From Muribaculum sp. (GTDB lineage: Bacteria > Bacteroidota > Bacteroidia > Bacteroidales > Muribaculaceae), in assembly GCA_009775095.1 (NCBI GenBank), contig VSOZ01000002.1:62001-126000 (forward strand): DNA of 64,000 bases. Direction: 5' to 3'. Numbering within the stretch: the stretch's first letter is position 1; every line of letters begins with the position of its first letter. A program made the position numbers and the translations under genes. Shown here in pieces: positions 53,068 through 63,156 of the stretch. The notes below the pieces were generated by a model that saw nothing but the letters and a program-made list of their open reading frames with translations, had not been told where the DNA came from and did no database searches.

Positions 53068-54936
53068 ATGAAGGCCGAATTCAAATCGTCTTTATTAATC
53101 GCGGTTCTGGCACTTATCTTCAGTGCGTGCTCCAACGACTGGGGACAAGCCGACCCGCCCGCAGGTAATCAAGTCTATCCGACAATGGAGAAATTGGTGA
53201 CATACACATTTGACACCGATGAAGAACTTGACCCCTTAGTATTTAATCTTAAATCGTATCCCGACGGTCAGCAGCCCGCCATCGTAGAGGATGAGATAGC
53301 GGCTTCGCCTGTGCTCAGCGTCGAAGGTGGTTATGTGCGCATGCTCAATCCGTGGACGGTCAAAGAGTCGCAGGCCGCAGCCTCGATGACTTTCTGGCTG
53401 AAGCAGGTACGCAAGCCCGTAGCCGAGGCCGCTGCACAAGCCGACGGTGACGAAGAAGTACAGCTTGAGCCGCAGGACATAAGCAGCCCCCTTTTCCATT
53501 GGGAAAACGAAAACGGCACCTCGACTCTCGACTTCTCGGTCAACGGATGGTGGAAGTACACCGGCGTCGACGGCTCATGGGAAGTCAACAACCCCGCGGA
53601 GTACGCCACAGGCTACATCACTCCCGACGAGTGGCACTACGTGGCCCTCGTGATGCGCGATGACAGCTACGGCATCTATGTCGACGGCGAGAAGAAAGTC
53701 GATGCCTCGGCAGGCACCGACATTTCCAACGTGGTGCAGTTCATTGCCCGTGCTCCCTATATGTTCATCAACTACGGAGCCGACACCCACTCATCCTTCC
53801 TGATTGAGGACCTGACTATCTACCGCAATGCTATCTCGGCCAAAGAGATCGCCCGTCCCAAGAAAGGCAACATCGGCGGTGGCGGTAGCGGCGAAGAAGG
53901 TCCCGACCTGTCAAAATGGATTATGGTAGGTGACGAAGAAAACAGCGCCGGTTTCTGGCAAGTATTTTCAACACCCGTAGGTCTTAAGGGTGACGGCACC
54001 ATACATTACGAATTTTACAATTACACCGCAGGTACAAACAACTGGGAAAACTGGGTGCTCGTACTTACCAACAACGGCGGTATGAGTACCGGAGGCGATA
54101 GTGAGCTTGTCGTATTCCGTGCCGACAATTACGGTTGGGGTGCTCTTTACGAAAATAACGCAGTCCTTAACTGTGATTATAATTGGGATACTTTCAAAGA
54201 GGATATGAACGGCGCATACGTAAGTATCGATATTGTACGAAGCGGTACTGACGTAGTCATAACAGCCGTCACAACCACCGCAGCCGGCAAAACCTACAAT
54301 TACAAGATGGAAGTACCGGGTGTCACCGTAGAAAATATGGGTACGTTCTTCACTCTTGAGAAAGCCCACTTGCTCTTCAACCCCGATGCTACATTCGTAG
54401 GCCGTACCTATTCTAACGAAGAGTTCACTCTCGGTAACAAAGACAAGACTTCCGGTTTCTGGACCTGTTGGACCCCGGTTGAAGTATTTAATGAAGACTT
54501 TACCAACTTCGGTTTCGAGTTCATTAACCATCATGGAGGCTCTAACTGGCAGGGTTGGAACTTTGTAATCACCAACGGTAAGCAGGCTCCCGACTCCGGC
54601 GACGGTTATGCCGAGCAGCTGTTCCTCCGTTGCGACAACTATGGATGGGCATCTTTATATGATGGATGCGAACGTACATGTAATTTCGACTGGACAACCT
54701 ATATCGATGACATGACAGACGCGAAGTGCCGTGTATACTTTAAAACCGATGCATCGGGTCAATTCACCATGGTAGCACGTCAAACTACAGCCGACGGTCG
54801 AGCTATGCCCGAATATCGTTGCAAAGGCGACGGCTTCACTTTCCCGCTCGGTATTATATTTACCTGTGAAGGATCTTGGCTTGACTTCAGCAAAGTAGGC
54901 TACTTCCCATGGGTAGACATGGAACCCCAACAATAA
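53068..54936 (+). CDS. LamG-type lipoprotein with duplicated C-terminal module, probable glycan-binding protein
   Basis: 622 residues; lipobox IFSAC (Cys21). Residues 40-256 form a LamG/concanavalin-like domain (PDEWHYVALVMRDDSYGIYVDGEKK, FLIEDLTIYRNAIS). A Gly-rich linker (268-274, then EEGPD) leads to two copies of one module, 281-437 and 448-606. Shared positions: SGFW, NW..W.(L/F)V(L/I)TN, LF.R.DNYGW..LY, CN/CD..W.T and DDM/EDM. No catalytic glutamate or aspartate pair stands out. It is a likely surface glycan-binding protein, placed before rather than after SusC. The module is not one I recognise as a named CBM. Confidence 0.72.
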   Translation: MKAEFKSSLLIAVLALIFSACSNDWGQADPPAGNQVYPTMEKLVTYTFDTDEELDPLVFNLKSYPDGQQPAIVEDEIAASPVLSVEGGYVRMLNPWTVKESQAAASMTFWLKQVRKPVAEAAAQADGDEEVQLEPQDISSPLFHWENENGTSTLDFSVNGWWKYTGVDGSWEVNNPAEYATGYITPDEWHYVALVMRDDSYGIYVDGEKKVDASAGTDISNVVQFIARAPYMFINYGADTHSSFLIEDLTIYRNAISAKEIARPKKGNIGGGGSGEEGPDLSKWIMVGDEENSAGFWQVFSTPVGLKGDGTIHYEFYNYTAGTNNWENWVLVLTNNGGMSTGGDSELVVFRADNYGWGALYENNAVLNCDYNWDTFKEDMNGAYVSIDIVRSGTDVVITAVTTTAAGKTYNYKMEVPGVTVENMGTFFTLEKAHLLFNPDATFVGRTYSNEEFTLGNKDKTSGFWTCWTPVEVFNEDFTNFGFEFINHHGGSNWQGWNFVITNGKQAPDSGDGYAEQLFLRCDNYGWASLYDGCERTCNFDWTTYIDDMTDAKCRVYFKTDASGQFTMVARQTTADGRAMPEYRCKGDGFTFPLGIIFTCEGSWLDFSKVGYFPWVDMEPQQ

Positions 54937-54963
54937 TCAACTTTAAAATCTAAATACTTAAAT

Positions 54964-57900
54964 ATGGACAATAAACGCAGTACAACGATAGGAAGGTGGA
55001 GCCGTGCGCTCCGCCTCATCCTGCCGGCATTCATGCTGATGCTCGCCGCTGCAGCTAACGCGCAGTCGACTCAGGTGACCGGCGTGGTACAAGACAATAC
55101 AGGCGAACCGCTCATGGGCGCCAGCGTCATAGAGAAGGGTACCGCCACAGGTACCGCCACCAATCTCGACGGCGAATTCACTCTCTTCGTCAAGGACCCG
55201 GCCAAGGCTGTCCTCGTAGTATCATATGTAGGCTTCGAGACAACCGAAGTGGCCCTCAAAGGACAGACCAAAGTCACTGTCACCCTCAAAGAGTCGGCCG
55301 CAGTGCTTGAAGAGGTCGTTGTGGTAGGTTACGGCCAGCAGAAAAAGGAGTCGGTCATCGGCGCCATCTCGCAGGTAAATTCAGCCGACCTGCTTGAAAC
55401 TCCCTCGGCCAACCTCTCGCAGGCCATAACCGGTAAGATACCCGGCGTCATCACCTCGCAGACTTCGGGAGCTCCCGGTAGCGACGACGCCTCTATATTC
55501 ATCCGCGGCCGCGCCACATTTGCCAGCGACGCGCAGCCCCTCATCCTCGTCGACGGCGTGGAACGCTCGTTTGCCCAGATAGCCCCCGACGACATCGAGA
55601 CCATTTCGGTACTTAAGGACGCATCGGCCACGGCAGTGTACGGTGTGCGCGGTGCAAACGGCGTCATGCTCATCACCACCAAGCGCGGTAAGGAGCAGAA
55701 GCCCGTTGTGAACCTTACGGCCAACTGGCAGTGGCAGACTCCGACCCGCAAGGACACCTACCTCGACTCCTATCAGTCGGTAATGCTTCTCGAAGAGGCT
55801 CTCGCCAACGACGGACTCCCCTCGCAGTTCTCCGCTCAGGACATAGAGATGTACCGCAAGTCGGTAGCCGGTGAGCTCTCCGGTGTCGACGCTCTCCTCT
55901 ACCCCAACGTGGACTGGTATGACGAGATACTCCGCTCCTCGGCTCCCGCACAGCGCTACAATGCCAGCATACGAGGCGGTACAAAACGCATGCGCTACTA
56001 CGCATCGCTCGAGTACTACGATCAAGGCTCGCTCTTCAAAGAGCTGTCGCGCGACCAGTACGACAATAAGTCGAGCCAGCACTTCCGTCGGTACGGCTTC
56101 CGCGCCAACGCCGACTTCTTCCTCACAAGCGATCTTACTTTGTCGGTCAACTTCGGCACACGCTTCGAGGAACTCCGCGACCCCAACTCCGAAGAATCGG
56201 CCGGTCACAGTAACATATTCTATCAGCTCAACCACACTCCGGGCTGGCTCTTCCCCGTGGCCTATCAGGTACAGAACGGCGACGAGATGAAGACCCTCTG
56301 GGGCGGTAGCTCACAATACCAGAACAACGTCTACGGCACACTCGCCGAGGGCGGTTACTACAAAGGCATAAAGACCATCAACGAGACCAACTTCATTTTC
56401 GAGTATGACCTCCACAAACTCACAAAGGGTCTGTCGGCAAAGGCCATGGCCTCGTTTGACTACGAAAACTGGCACCGCAACAAGTATACCAAGTCATTTG
56501 CCACCTACGAGCTCAACGACCGTGATAATTACGAGCAGATCGACGCCTACAACAAGTTCGGCACCGACAAGCCTATGGCATCGGCCTATGACAGCTACTC
56601 GCTCTACAAGCTCTATATGGAGGCACAGGTCAACTACAAACGCGTGTTCAACAACGTTCACGACGTGACTGCCATGGCTCTGTACATGCAGAACGACCTA
56701 CGCCGCCAGTCGGAGCTCGCCCGCCGCTATCAGGGTATCGTAGGACGTATCACCTACGCTTACGACAACCGCTACCTCGCCGAGTTCAACGCAGGCTACA
56801 ACGGCTCCGAGAACTTCCACAAGGACCGCCGCTTCGGCTTCTTCCCCGCATTCTCGGTGGGCTGGCGCATCACACAGGAGGGCTTCATGGAGCGCACAAG
56901 CGCATGGCTCGACAACCTCAAGCTCCGTGCAAGCTACGGTCAGGTAGGTAACGACGCCTACAGCGTAAACGGTGTTCAGCAGCGCTTCCTCTACGAGCAG
57001 AAGTGGACACAGCTCGGCAATGACTACTACTTCTGCACCTCCGGACAGCCCGGTATCTTCGAGGAGCAGTATCCCAACTACGCCGTGACTTGGGAGCGTG
57101 CCCACAAGTATAACCTCGGTCTTGAATTCGGCCTGTTCAACAGCCGATTCACCGGTAATCTCGACCTCTTCTACGAGAAGCGCAACGACATCTTGACCGA
57201 ATACCTCACCCGCCCGTGGTGGTTTGGTGTGACCTCAGCCGCCGGTAACCTCGGAAAGACCTCCAACAAGGGTTACGAGATCGAGCTTCACTGGAACGAC
57301 GCCATCGGCAAGGACTTCAACTACAACATCGGCTTCACCTTCTCACATGCCGAAAACAAGATCACGGCCAAGGACGAGCCCGCGCTCATGACCGCCTACC
57401 GCAAGGCTGAAGGCCGTCCTATCGGTCAATACTTCGGTCTTGTAGCCGACGGCTTCGTGACCTCGGCCGATCTTGCCAATCCCGACTTCCCCCGCTCCAC
57501 TTACGGCGACGTAAAGGTGGGCGACCTCAAATATCGCGATATGAACGGCGACGGCTTCATCGATGACCGCGACATCACAGCCATCGGTTACTCCGACCTG
57601 CCCGAAAACACCTACGCACTCAATCTCGGCGCGCAGTGGAAGGGCATCGGTTTCAGCCTCATGCTTCAGGGTGTCGACCATGTGAGCCGCTACTACGACG
57701 CCGAGGCCATGTATGCCTTCGTCAACGGCGGTAAAGTAAAAGAGCATCACCTTGACCGCTGGAACCCCGCTCTATCCGAGGGCGAGAACCTTGCCAAGGC
57801 CAAGTATCCGCTGCTCCACTACGACACTTACGCCGACCACAACCAGCGTCAGAACTCCTTCTTCCTCAAGAACGGCTCGTTCCTGCGTCTGAAGAACATC

Positions 57901-58089
57901 GAGATCTCATACTCGCTGCCCGAGAAGTGGATACGCCACGCTTATATGAGCCAGTGCCGTCTGTATGTCAACGCCAACAACCTCATCACGTGGGATCATC
58001 TCGACGGCCTCACCGACCCTGAAAACAACGGTTCAAACCGCTATCCCATCTGCAAGACCGTCAACTTCGGTGTAAACATTCAATTCTAA
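54964..58089 (+). CDS. SusC/RagA-type TonB-linked outer-membrane receptor, first copy
   Basis: 1041 residues. Signal peptide (LPAFMLMLAAAANAQ), N-terminal carboxypeptidase D-like domain (TGVVQDNTGEPLMGASVIEKGT), TonB box region, plug domain (ILVDGVERSFAQIAPDDIETISVLKDASATAVYGVRGANGV, about 195-240 in two parts), then a 22-strand barrel ending in an aromatic (NFGVNIQF). It imports oligosaccharides across the outer membrane together with the SusD lipoprotein that follows 14 bases later. The preceding lipoprotein gene lies 27 bases upstream, so all are one operon. Confidence 0.95.
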   Translation: MDNKRSTTIGRWSRALRLILPAFMLMLAAAANAQSTQVTGVVQDNTGEPLMGASVIEKGTATGTATNLDGEFTLFVKDPAKAVLVVSYVGFETTEVALKGQTKVTVTLKESAAVLEEVVVVGYGQQKKESVIGAISQVNSADLLETPSANLSQAITGKIPGVITSQTSGAPGSDDASIFIRGRATFASDAQPLILVDGVERSFAQIAPDDIETISVLKDASATAVYGVRGANGVMLITTKRGKEQKPVVNLTANWQWQTPTRKDTYLDSYQSVMLLEEALANDGLPSQFSAQDIEMYRKSVAGELSGVDALLYPNVDWYDEILRSSAPAQRYNASIRGGTKRMRYYASLEYYDQGSLFKELSRDQYDNKSSQHFRRYGFRANADFFLTSDLTLSVNFGTRFEELRDPNSEESAGHSNIFYQLNHTPGWLFPVAYQVQNGDEMKTLWGGSSQYQNNVYGTLAEGGYYKGIKTINETNFIFEYDLHKLTKGLSAKAMASFDYENWHRNKYTKSFATYELNDRDNYEQIDAYNKFGTDKPMASAYDSYSLYKLYMEAQVNYKRVFNNVHDVTAMALYMQNDLRRQSELARRYQGIVGRITYAYDNRYLAEFNAGYNGSENFHKDRRFGFFPAFSVGWRITQEGFMERTSAWLDNLKLRASYGQVGNDAYSVNGVQQRFLYEQKWTQLGNDYYFCTSGQPGIFEEQYPNYAVTWERAHKYNLGLEFGLFNSRFTGNLDLFYEKRNDILTEYLTRPWWFGVTSAAGNLGKTSNKGYEIELHWNDAIGKDFNYNIGFTFSHAENKITAKDEPALMTAYRKAEGRPIGQYFGLVADGFVTSADLANPDFPRSTYGDVKVGDLKYRDMNGDGFIDDRDITAIGYSDLPENTYALNLGAQWKGIGFSLMLQGVDHVSRYYDAEAMYAFVNGGKVKEHHLDRWNPALSEGENLAKAKYPLLHYDTYADHNQRQNSFFLKNGSFLRLKNIEISYSLPEKWIRHAYMSQCRLYVNANNLITWDHLDGLTDPENNGSNRYPICKTVNFGVNIQF

Positions 58090-58103
58090 ACACCTTGATC
58101 ATT

Positions 58104-59882
58104 ATGAAAATATCGATAAAAAATATAGCGGGCGCCCTGCTCTTAGGCTCAATGCTACCGCTGGCTTCATGCTCCGACTTCCTCGACAAGCAGGCCTCCA
58201 ACGAGCTTACGGAGGACAAGACCTATGCCGACTGGAAGATGTTTGAGGCATTTCACACCGACACATACAACTTCCTGCTCCACGGCGCCAACCGCGTAGG
58301 CGATTCTTGGCTCGACGCCGCCACCGACTTGGCCGAAACCTCCATTTCGTCAAGCGGTACACGAGTGTCGTTCAACATCGGAAACTACTACGCCGGCGGC
58401 GGCTCGGCAGAGCTTACCTCGCCGTGGGAGTCGCGCTATCGCGCCATCCGCAAGTGCAACCGTGTCATCAACGACATGCACAAAGTACCTGTCGACATAA
58501 CACGCACCGAGGAAGAGGAACGCGTCGCACGCGCCACTATGACCGCCGAGGCCCGTACCTTCCGCGCATGGTTCTACTGGGAGCTCTTCCTCCGCTACGG
58601 TCCGCTGCCCATCGTCACCGATGTGCTCGACCCCGAGGAAGACATGATCAAACCCTACTCCACTCGCCCCACGCTCAAGGAGTATGTCGTCGACTTCATA
58701 CTTAAAGAGCTCAAGGAGTCGCGTCCCGACCTTCTGAACTATGACGACGCTTGGAACGCCAACCGCATCGGCCGTCTGTCGCAGCCGATGTCGCTCGCCC
58801 TTGAGTCGCGCATCAAGCTCTACATGGCCTCACCCCGCTTCGCCGACAAGTCAGGCATCACTTGGGCCGACGCCGCAGCCACCGCCAAGGAGTTTATCGA
58901 CACCTACGGCAATAACTTCGCCCTCTATGCCGAAGACGGCATACCCGCAGCCGACAACTACGGCAACGCAGTGCTCCGTACACAGTATGTAGGTAATAAC
59001 CGCGAAGTCATCTTCTTCCGAAACGACGTACGCATCGGATGGGATAAAATACGTCTCGACACCCCCGTCGGTGAAGGCGGACGCGGAGGCAACTGCCCCT
59101 CGCAGAACCTCGTCGACATGTATGACATGGCCGACGGCACCTCGCCTTTCGCCCAATACGACCTTACCGGTGCTCCCGTCTACAATTCGGCTGGCATGCC
59201 GGCAGTGAATCCCGCCAGCGGCTACACCGACGCCACCATGTGGACCGGCCGCGACCCGCGATTCGAAGCCACAGTGCTATATCACGGTGTGGAATGGGGT
59301 GATCCGCAGAACCGTCAGGATACTCATATCGACGTACGACCCGGTATGGCCGACAATCCCCGCGGTAACGCCGACGCCACTCCCACCGGCTACTACATGC
59401 GCAAATACATCCCCGCCACTATCCTCGCCTCTAACCATGGCGGTCAGGCTTATCGCCTCTGGACCATAATCCGCTATGCCGAGATACTCCTCAACTATGC
59501 CGAGGCTCTCAACGAAGTCAGCGGACCCTCTGCCGACGTGGCCGACCTACTCGACCAAGTGCGCCACCGCGGCGGTATCACCGGCGACGTAGCCGACCGT
59601 GCCGACCTCATGGGCAGCAAGGACGCCATGCGCAACTTCATCCACAAGGAGCGCACCGTTGAATTCGCCTTCGAGGAACACCGTCCGTGGGACGTTCGTC
59701 GCTGGGGTGTGGCTGTTGAAGCCCTTTCGCGCCCCATCTACGGCGTCAATGTCGACAACAACGGAGTGCCCTCGCGCAAAATAGCCCAGCCCCGTGTGTT
59801 TGAGGAGAAGATGTACCTCTATCCCCTCCCCGAAGCCGAGTACTGGAAGACCGGTCTTGAAAACAACCCCGGATGGAATTAA
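58104..59882 (+). CDS. SusD/RagB-type lipoprotein, first copy
   Basis: 592 residues from ATG 58104; a TTG three codons earlier is less likely. Lipobox LPLASC (Cys23), then SDFLDKQASNELTEDKTY. SusD fold features: FRAWFYWELFLRYGPLPIVTDVLDPEEDMIK (TPR-like helices), LNYAEALNEV and the C-terminal ALSRPIYGV ... YLYPLPEAEYWKTGLENNPGWN. It caps the first SusC barrel and binds the glycan on the cell surface. 27 bases before the second SusC. Confidence 0.95.
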   Translation: MKISIKNIAGALLLGSMLPLASCSDFLDKQASNELTEDKTYADWKMFEAFHTDTYNFLLHGANRVGDSWLDAATDLAETSISSSGTRVSFNIGNYYAGGGSAELTSPWESRYRAIRKCNRVINDMHKVPVDITRTEEEERVARATMTAEARTFRAWFYWELFLRYGPLPIVTDVLDPEEDMIKPYSTRPTLKEYVVDFILKELKESRPDLLNYDDAWNANRIGRLSQPMSLALESRIKLYMASPRFADKSGITWADAAATAKEFIDTYGNNFALYAEDGIPAADNYGNAVLRTQYVGNNREVIFFRNDVRIGWDKIRLDTPVGEGGRGGNCPSQNLVDMYDMADGTSPFAQYDLTGAPVYNSAGMPAVNPASGYTDATMWTGRDPRFEATVLYHGVEWGDPQNRQDTHIDVRPGMADNPRGNADATPTGYYMRKYIPATILASNHGGQAYRLWTIIRYAEILLNYAEALNEVSGPSADVADLLDQVRHRGGITGDVADRADLMGSKDAMRNFIHKERTVEFAFEEHRPWDVRRWGVAVEALSRPIYGVNVDNNGVPSRKIAQPRVFEEKMYLYPLPEAEYWKTGLENNPGWN

Positions 59883-59909
59883 TCTTAAATCGCTTTATAT
59901 CTTAAACTT

Positions 59910-62900
59910 ATGAATAATATCATAAACTATATGTCAGGAAAAGGCAAATGCCTTCTGACCGCAGTGCTTATCGGCTCGTCGCTCACGGCATGGGCCGCCG
60001 GCGGCCGCGAACTGAAGGGACGTGTCACTGACCCCGACGGCAATCCTATCGCCGGAGCTATTGTCAACGTCGCAGAACAGAGTCGCATCGTGATTACCGA
60101 CACAGACGGTAACTTCACATTGAAAGATGTAGGTTTTGAAGACGAAATCAACACGAAGTGCATCGGCTACGACACCAAGATCGTGGCTGTGGAGGACTTC
60201 GACAAGCCTCTCGTCATCATACTTGACCCCGATACCGACGCATACAAGAAGTTGCGCAACCTTGCGTTTCAGGACAAGCCCGCACGCTACACTACCGAAG
60301 CCACCTCGATTGTGACCGGTGAAGAGCTGCAGCGTTACCCCGTGACAGTACTTCAGAACGCGTTCAACTCCCTGCTCACCGGTGTGCAGACCTATGAGGC
60401 CTCTACCGAGCCGGGCTGGGCCGAGACCAAAATGTACATCCGCGGTATACGCACCATGAACGCATCGGCCCGCAACCCCATCGTCATCGTTGACAATGTG
60501 GAGCGCGACATATCGTTCCTCGATGCATTCCCCATCGACAATGTCACCATACTTAAGGATGCCGCAGCTACGGCACTCTACGGTATGCGAGGCGCCAACG
60601 GTGTCATCCTCGTCACCACCAAGCGCGGCGAGGCCGGCAAGACCAACATCGAGTTCACACAGGAGATAGGTTGGCAGACACTAACCAACACCATGGAGAA
60701 CCAGAATGCCTACAACCACGCCATGACCTCCAATCAGGTACGCTATCTTGACGGCAAGGATCCGCTGTATACTCCCGAGCAACTCGAGAAATACCGTCGC
60801 GTCAGCAACGGCGAGACTCTCGAGGGCATCGACCGCTACAAGTACTTCAGCACCAACTGGGGCGACGTTCTTTATCGCGACCACGCACCGGTATACAAGA
60901 CCAACCTTCAGATATCGGGAGGTAACAACCGTGCACGCTACTACGTGTCGGCTTCTTACCTGCGTCAGGAGGGTATGTGGAACAATGCCGCCACCAAGCA
61001 CAAGGAAGAGGACTACAGCTCGCAGCATGTGCTCGACCGCTTCAACCTACGTACCAACCTCGACATCAACGTCAACAAATATCTGCGCGTAGGTCTTGAT
61101 CTCGGCGGACGTATCGACAACATCGTACAGCCTACAGCTTCGGTATTCAACCTTACCACATTCGGTATGGTGGAGACCAACGTGTTTGCCCCCGTATATT
61201 GCCCCAACGGCGAGCTTTACGTCGACAACAACACCAACAACCCCCTCTATCAGCTCGGTTCGTCGGGTCTTGAAAAGAACCGACGCCGTCAGCTATACTC
61301 GACAGTGACTGTCAACGGCGACCTTAGCGTCATCACCAAGGGCCTCGGTGTCGACCTCGTGGCTTCGTTTGATGCCTACGACGGCTTTGAGTCTACGCAG
61401 ACCAACGATATCAACACCTACTCCTACGACTACATGAACGCAGCCGTACAGCGTGTCGAGGATTTCACCTACACCCGCACCCACACCTATAGCGAGCTTA
61501 CCAACCCGAGTGCCAACGAGCGCGACAACTCTTGGACTCTCAACCTCCGCGGAGGCGTAAGCTATGACCGCACTTTCGGCAAGCACCATGTCGATGCCCG
61601 CGCCTTTATCCGCTCCTATATGAAGCGCAATAACCGCGGTCCGCACTCGGCCAACTGGTTCCATCTGTCATCAGACCGCTACCTCGCTTACAACGGCGTG
61701 CTCAACTACATCTTCGACGGCCGCTACATCATCAACGGAAGCATATCCTATATGGGTAACGACAACTTCGACCCCGACAACCGCTGGGATACTTTCTGGG
61801 GCGTAGGCGCAGGCTGGGTACTCTCCAACGAGCCGTGGCTTCGCAAAGACTGGATGGATCTCCTCAAAATACGTGCAAGCTACGGTAAAGCCGGTATGAG
61901 CGACACAGGTTCGGGCCGTTATCCTTATCAATCCATATTTGACACCGCCACAGGCTACTCGTTCGGTAAAAACGAGACTTTCTATGACGGCTATGCCGAG
62001 AAGACCTCCGGTAACCCCAACAGCCGCTGGGAGATATCGAAGATGGTCAACATCGGTCTTGACTGGGGCTTCTTCAATAACAAACTCTACGGTAACTTTG
62101 ACATCTGGAAAGAGTGGCGCAGCGACATCCTTATCGAGCGCTCAACCAACCCCGACCTGCTCGGTATATCGTTCGCCAAGGATTCTTACGGAAAAGTTGA
62201 GTCCAGAGGTATGGAGCTTACCATCGGTCATTATAACAAAATCGGTAATGTCGAGTACTCTATCGAAGGACTCCTCTCCTACAACACCAACAAGATCACG
62301 GAGATGGACGAGCTCGAACCCGCAGTGCCGTGGCAGCGTAAGACCGGCCACCGTATACGCGGTTATGAATCGGTAGCAAGCCTGTATGAAAGCGAAAACC
62401 GCGACGCTATCGGCGGCTGGAACATGTATCAGTTTGTAGGCTGGGCATCCGATCCCGCACTCGTAGCCACTTCGCAGCAGGATGCCATCGATCATCCCGA
62501 GAAGTATCCTTACAACACATTCTCCGGCGGCGGTCAGAAACTCGGTACCGCTGTGTTCAAGGACCTCAACGGCGACCGTCAGATCGACTCGCGAGACATG
62601 GCTCCGCTCGGCTATACCATGCTCCCCGACTGGACTCCGTCCATAAGCCTTTCGGTCAAGTACAAAGGCTTTGACTTCCGCGCCGTAGGTACGGCTTATC
62701 TCAACCGCTCTGTATTCCTGTCACCCTCAATGACTTTCTCCGAGTGGGGTTCAAACAACTCTACCCATGAAGTGGTCAACGCATGGGGATACTATACCGA
62801 CGATCCTATGGATCCTCGCAACATCAACGCCAAGTATCCGCGTCTGTCGTTTACTTACAACTCCGAGGACTCCTCACGTGACAACGGTTCATATCAGAAT

Positions 62901-63140
62901 ACTATCTGGATCCGCAACGGCGATTACTTCTCGCTGCGTAATCTTGAATTCGGTTATTCACTTCCCGAGAAACTTATCGCAAAGGCCTACATGACAAAGT
63001 GCCGTGTATACTTCAGCGCTTACAACGTAGCCACTTGGAGCCATCTGCCCAAAGACATGGACCCCGAGCGCCCGATGGGTTACTGCTGGTGGTATCCCAA
63101 GACACGCATATTCTCGTTCGGTATAAATGTTGCATTCTAA
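59910..63140 (+). CDS. SusC/RagA-type TonB-linked outer-membrane receptor, second copy
   Basis: 1076 residues; ATG 59910 or the in-frame ATG 59931 could be the start. Signal peptide ends near TAWAAGG, followed by the carboxypeptidase D-like domain (LKGRVTDPDGNPIAGAIVNVAEQSR), a more divergent plug (NPIVIVDNVERDISFLDAFPIDNVTILKDAAATALYGMRGANGV) and a barrel ending GINVAF. It is not a recent duplicate of the first copy. It has no LEEVVVVGYG-like TonB-box segment as clear as in copy 1. The second SusD follows 16 bases later. Confidence 0.93.
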   Translation: MNNIINYMSGKGKCLLTAVLIGSSLTAWAAGGRELKGRVTDPDGNPIAGAIVNVAEQSRIVITDTDGNFTLKDVGFEDEINTKCIGYDTKIVAVEDFDKPLVIILDPDTDAYKKLRNLAFQDKPARYTTEATSIVTGEELQRYPVTVLQNAFNSLLTGVQTYEASTEPGWAETKMYIRGIRTMNASARNPIVIVDNVERDISFLDAFPIDNVTILKDAAATALYGMRGANGVILVTTKRGEAGKTNIEFTQEIGWQTLTNTMENQNAYNHAMTSNQVRYLDGKDPLYTPEQLEKYRRVSNGETLEGIDRYKYFSTNWGDVLYRDHAPVYKTNLQISGGNNRARYYVSASYLRQEGMWNNAATKHKEEDYSSQHVLDRFNLRTNLDINVNKYLRVGLDLGGRIDNIVQPTASVFNLTTFGMVETNVFAPVYCPNGELYVDNNTNNPLYQLGSSGLEKNRRRQLYSTVTVNGDLSVITKGLGVDLVASFDAYDGFESTQTNDINTYSYDYMNAAVQRVEDFTYTRTHTYSELTNPSANERDNSWTLNLRGGVSYDRTFGKHHVDARAFIRSYMKRNNRGPHSANWFHLSSDRYLAYNGVLNYIFDGRYIINGSISYMGNDNFDPDNRWDTFWGVGAGWVLSNEPWLRKDWMDLLKIRASYGKAGMSDTGSGRYPYQSIFDTATGYSFGKNETFYDGYAEKTSGNPNSRWEISKMVNIGLDWGFFNNKLYGNFDIWKEWRSDILIERSTNPDLLGISFAKDSYGKVESRGMELTIGHYNKIGNVEYSIEGLLSYNTNKITEMDELEPAVPWQRKTGHRIRGYESVASLYESENRDAIGGWNMYQFVGWASDPALVATSQQDAIDHPEKYPYNTFSGGGQKLGTAVFKDLNGDRQIDSRDMAPLGYTMLPDWTPSISLSVKYKGFDFRAVGTAYLNRSVFLSPSMTFSEWGSNNSTHEVVNAWGYYTDDPMDPRNINAKYPRLSFTYNSEDSSRDNGSYQNTIWIRNGDYFSLRNLEFGYSLPEKLIAKAYMTKCRVYFSAYNVATWSHLPKDMDPERPMGYCWWYPKTRIFSFGINVAF

Positions 63141-63156
63141 ACAACACCTTAAAATT

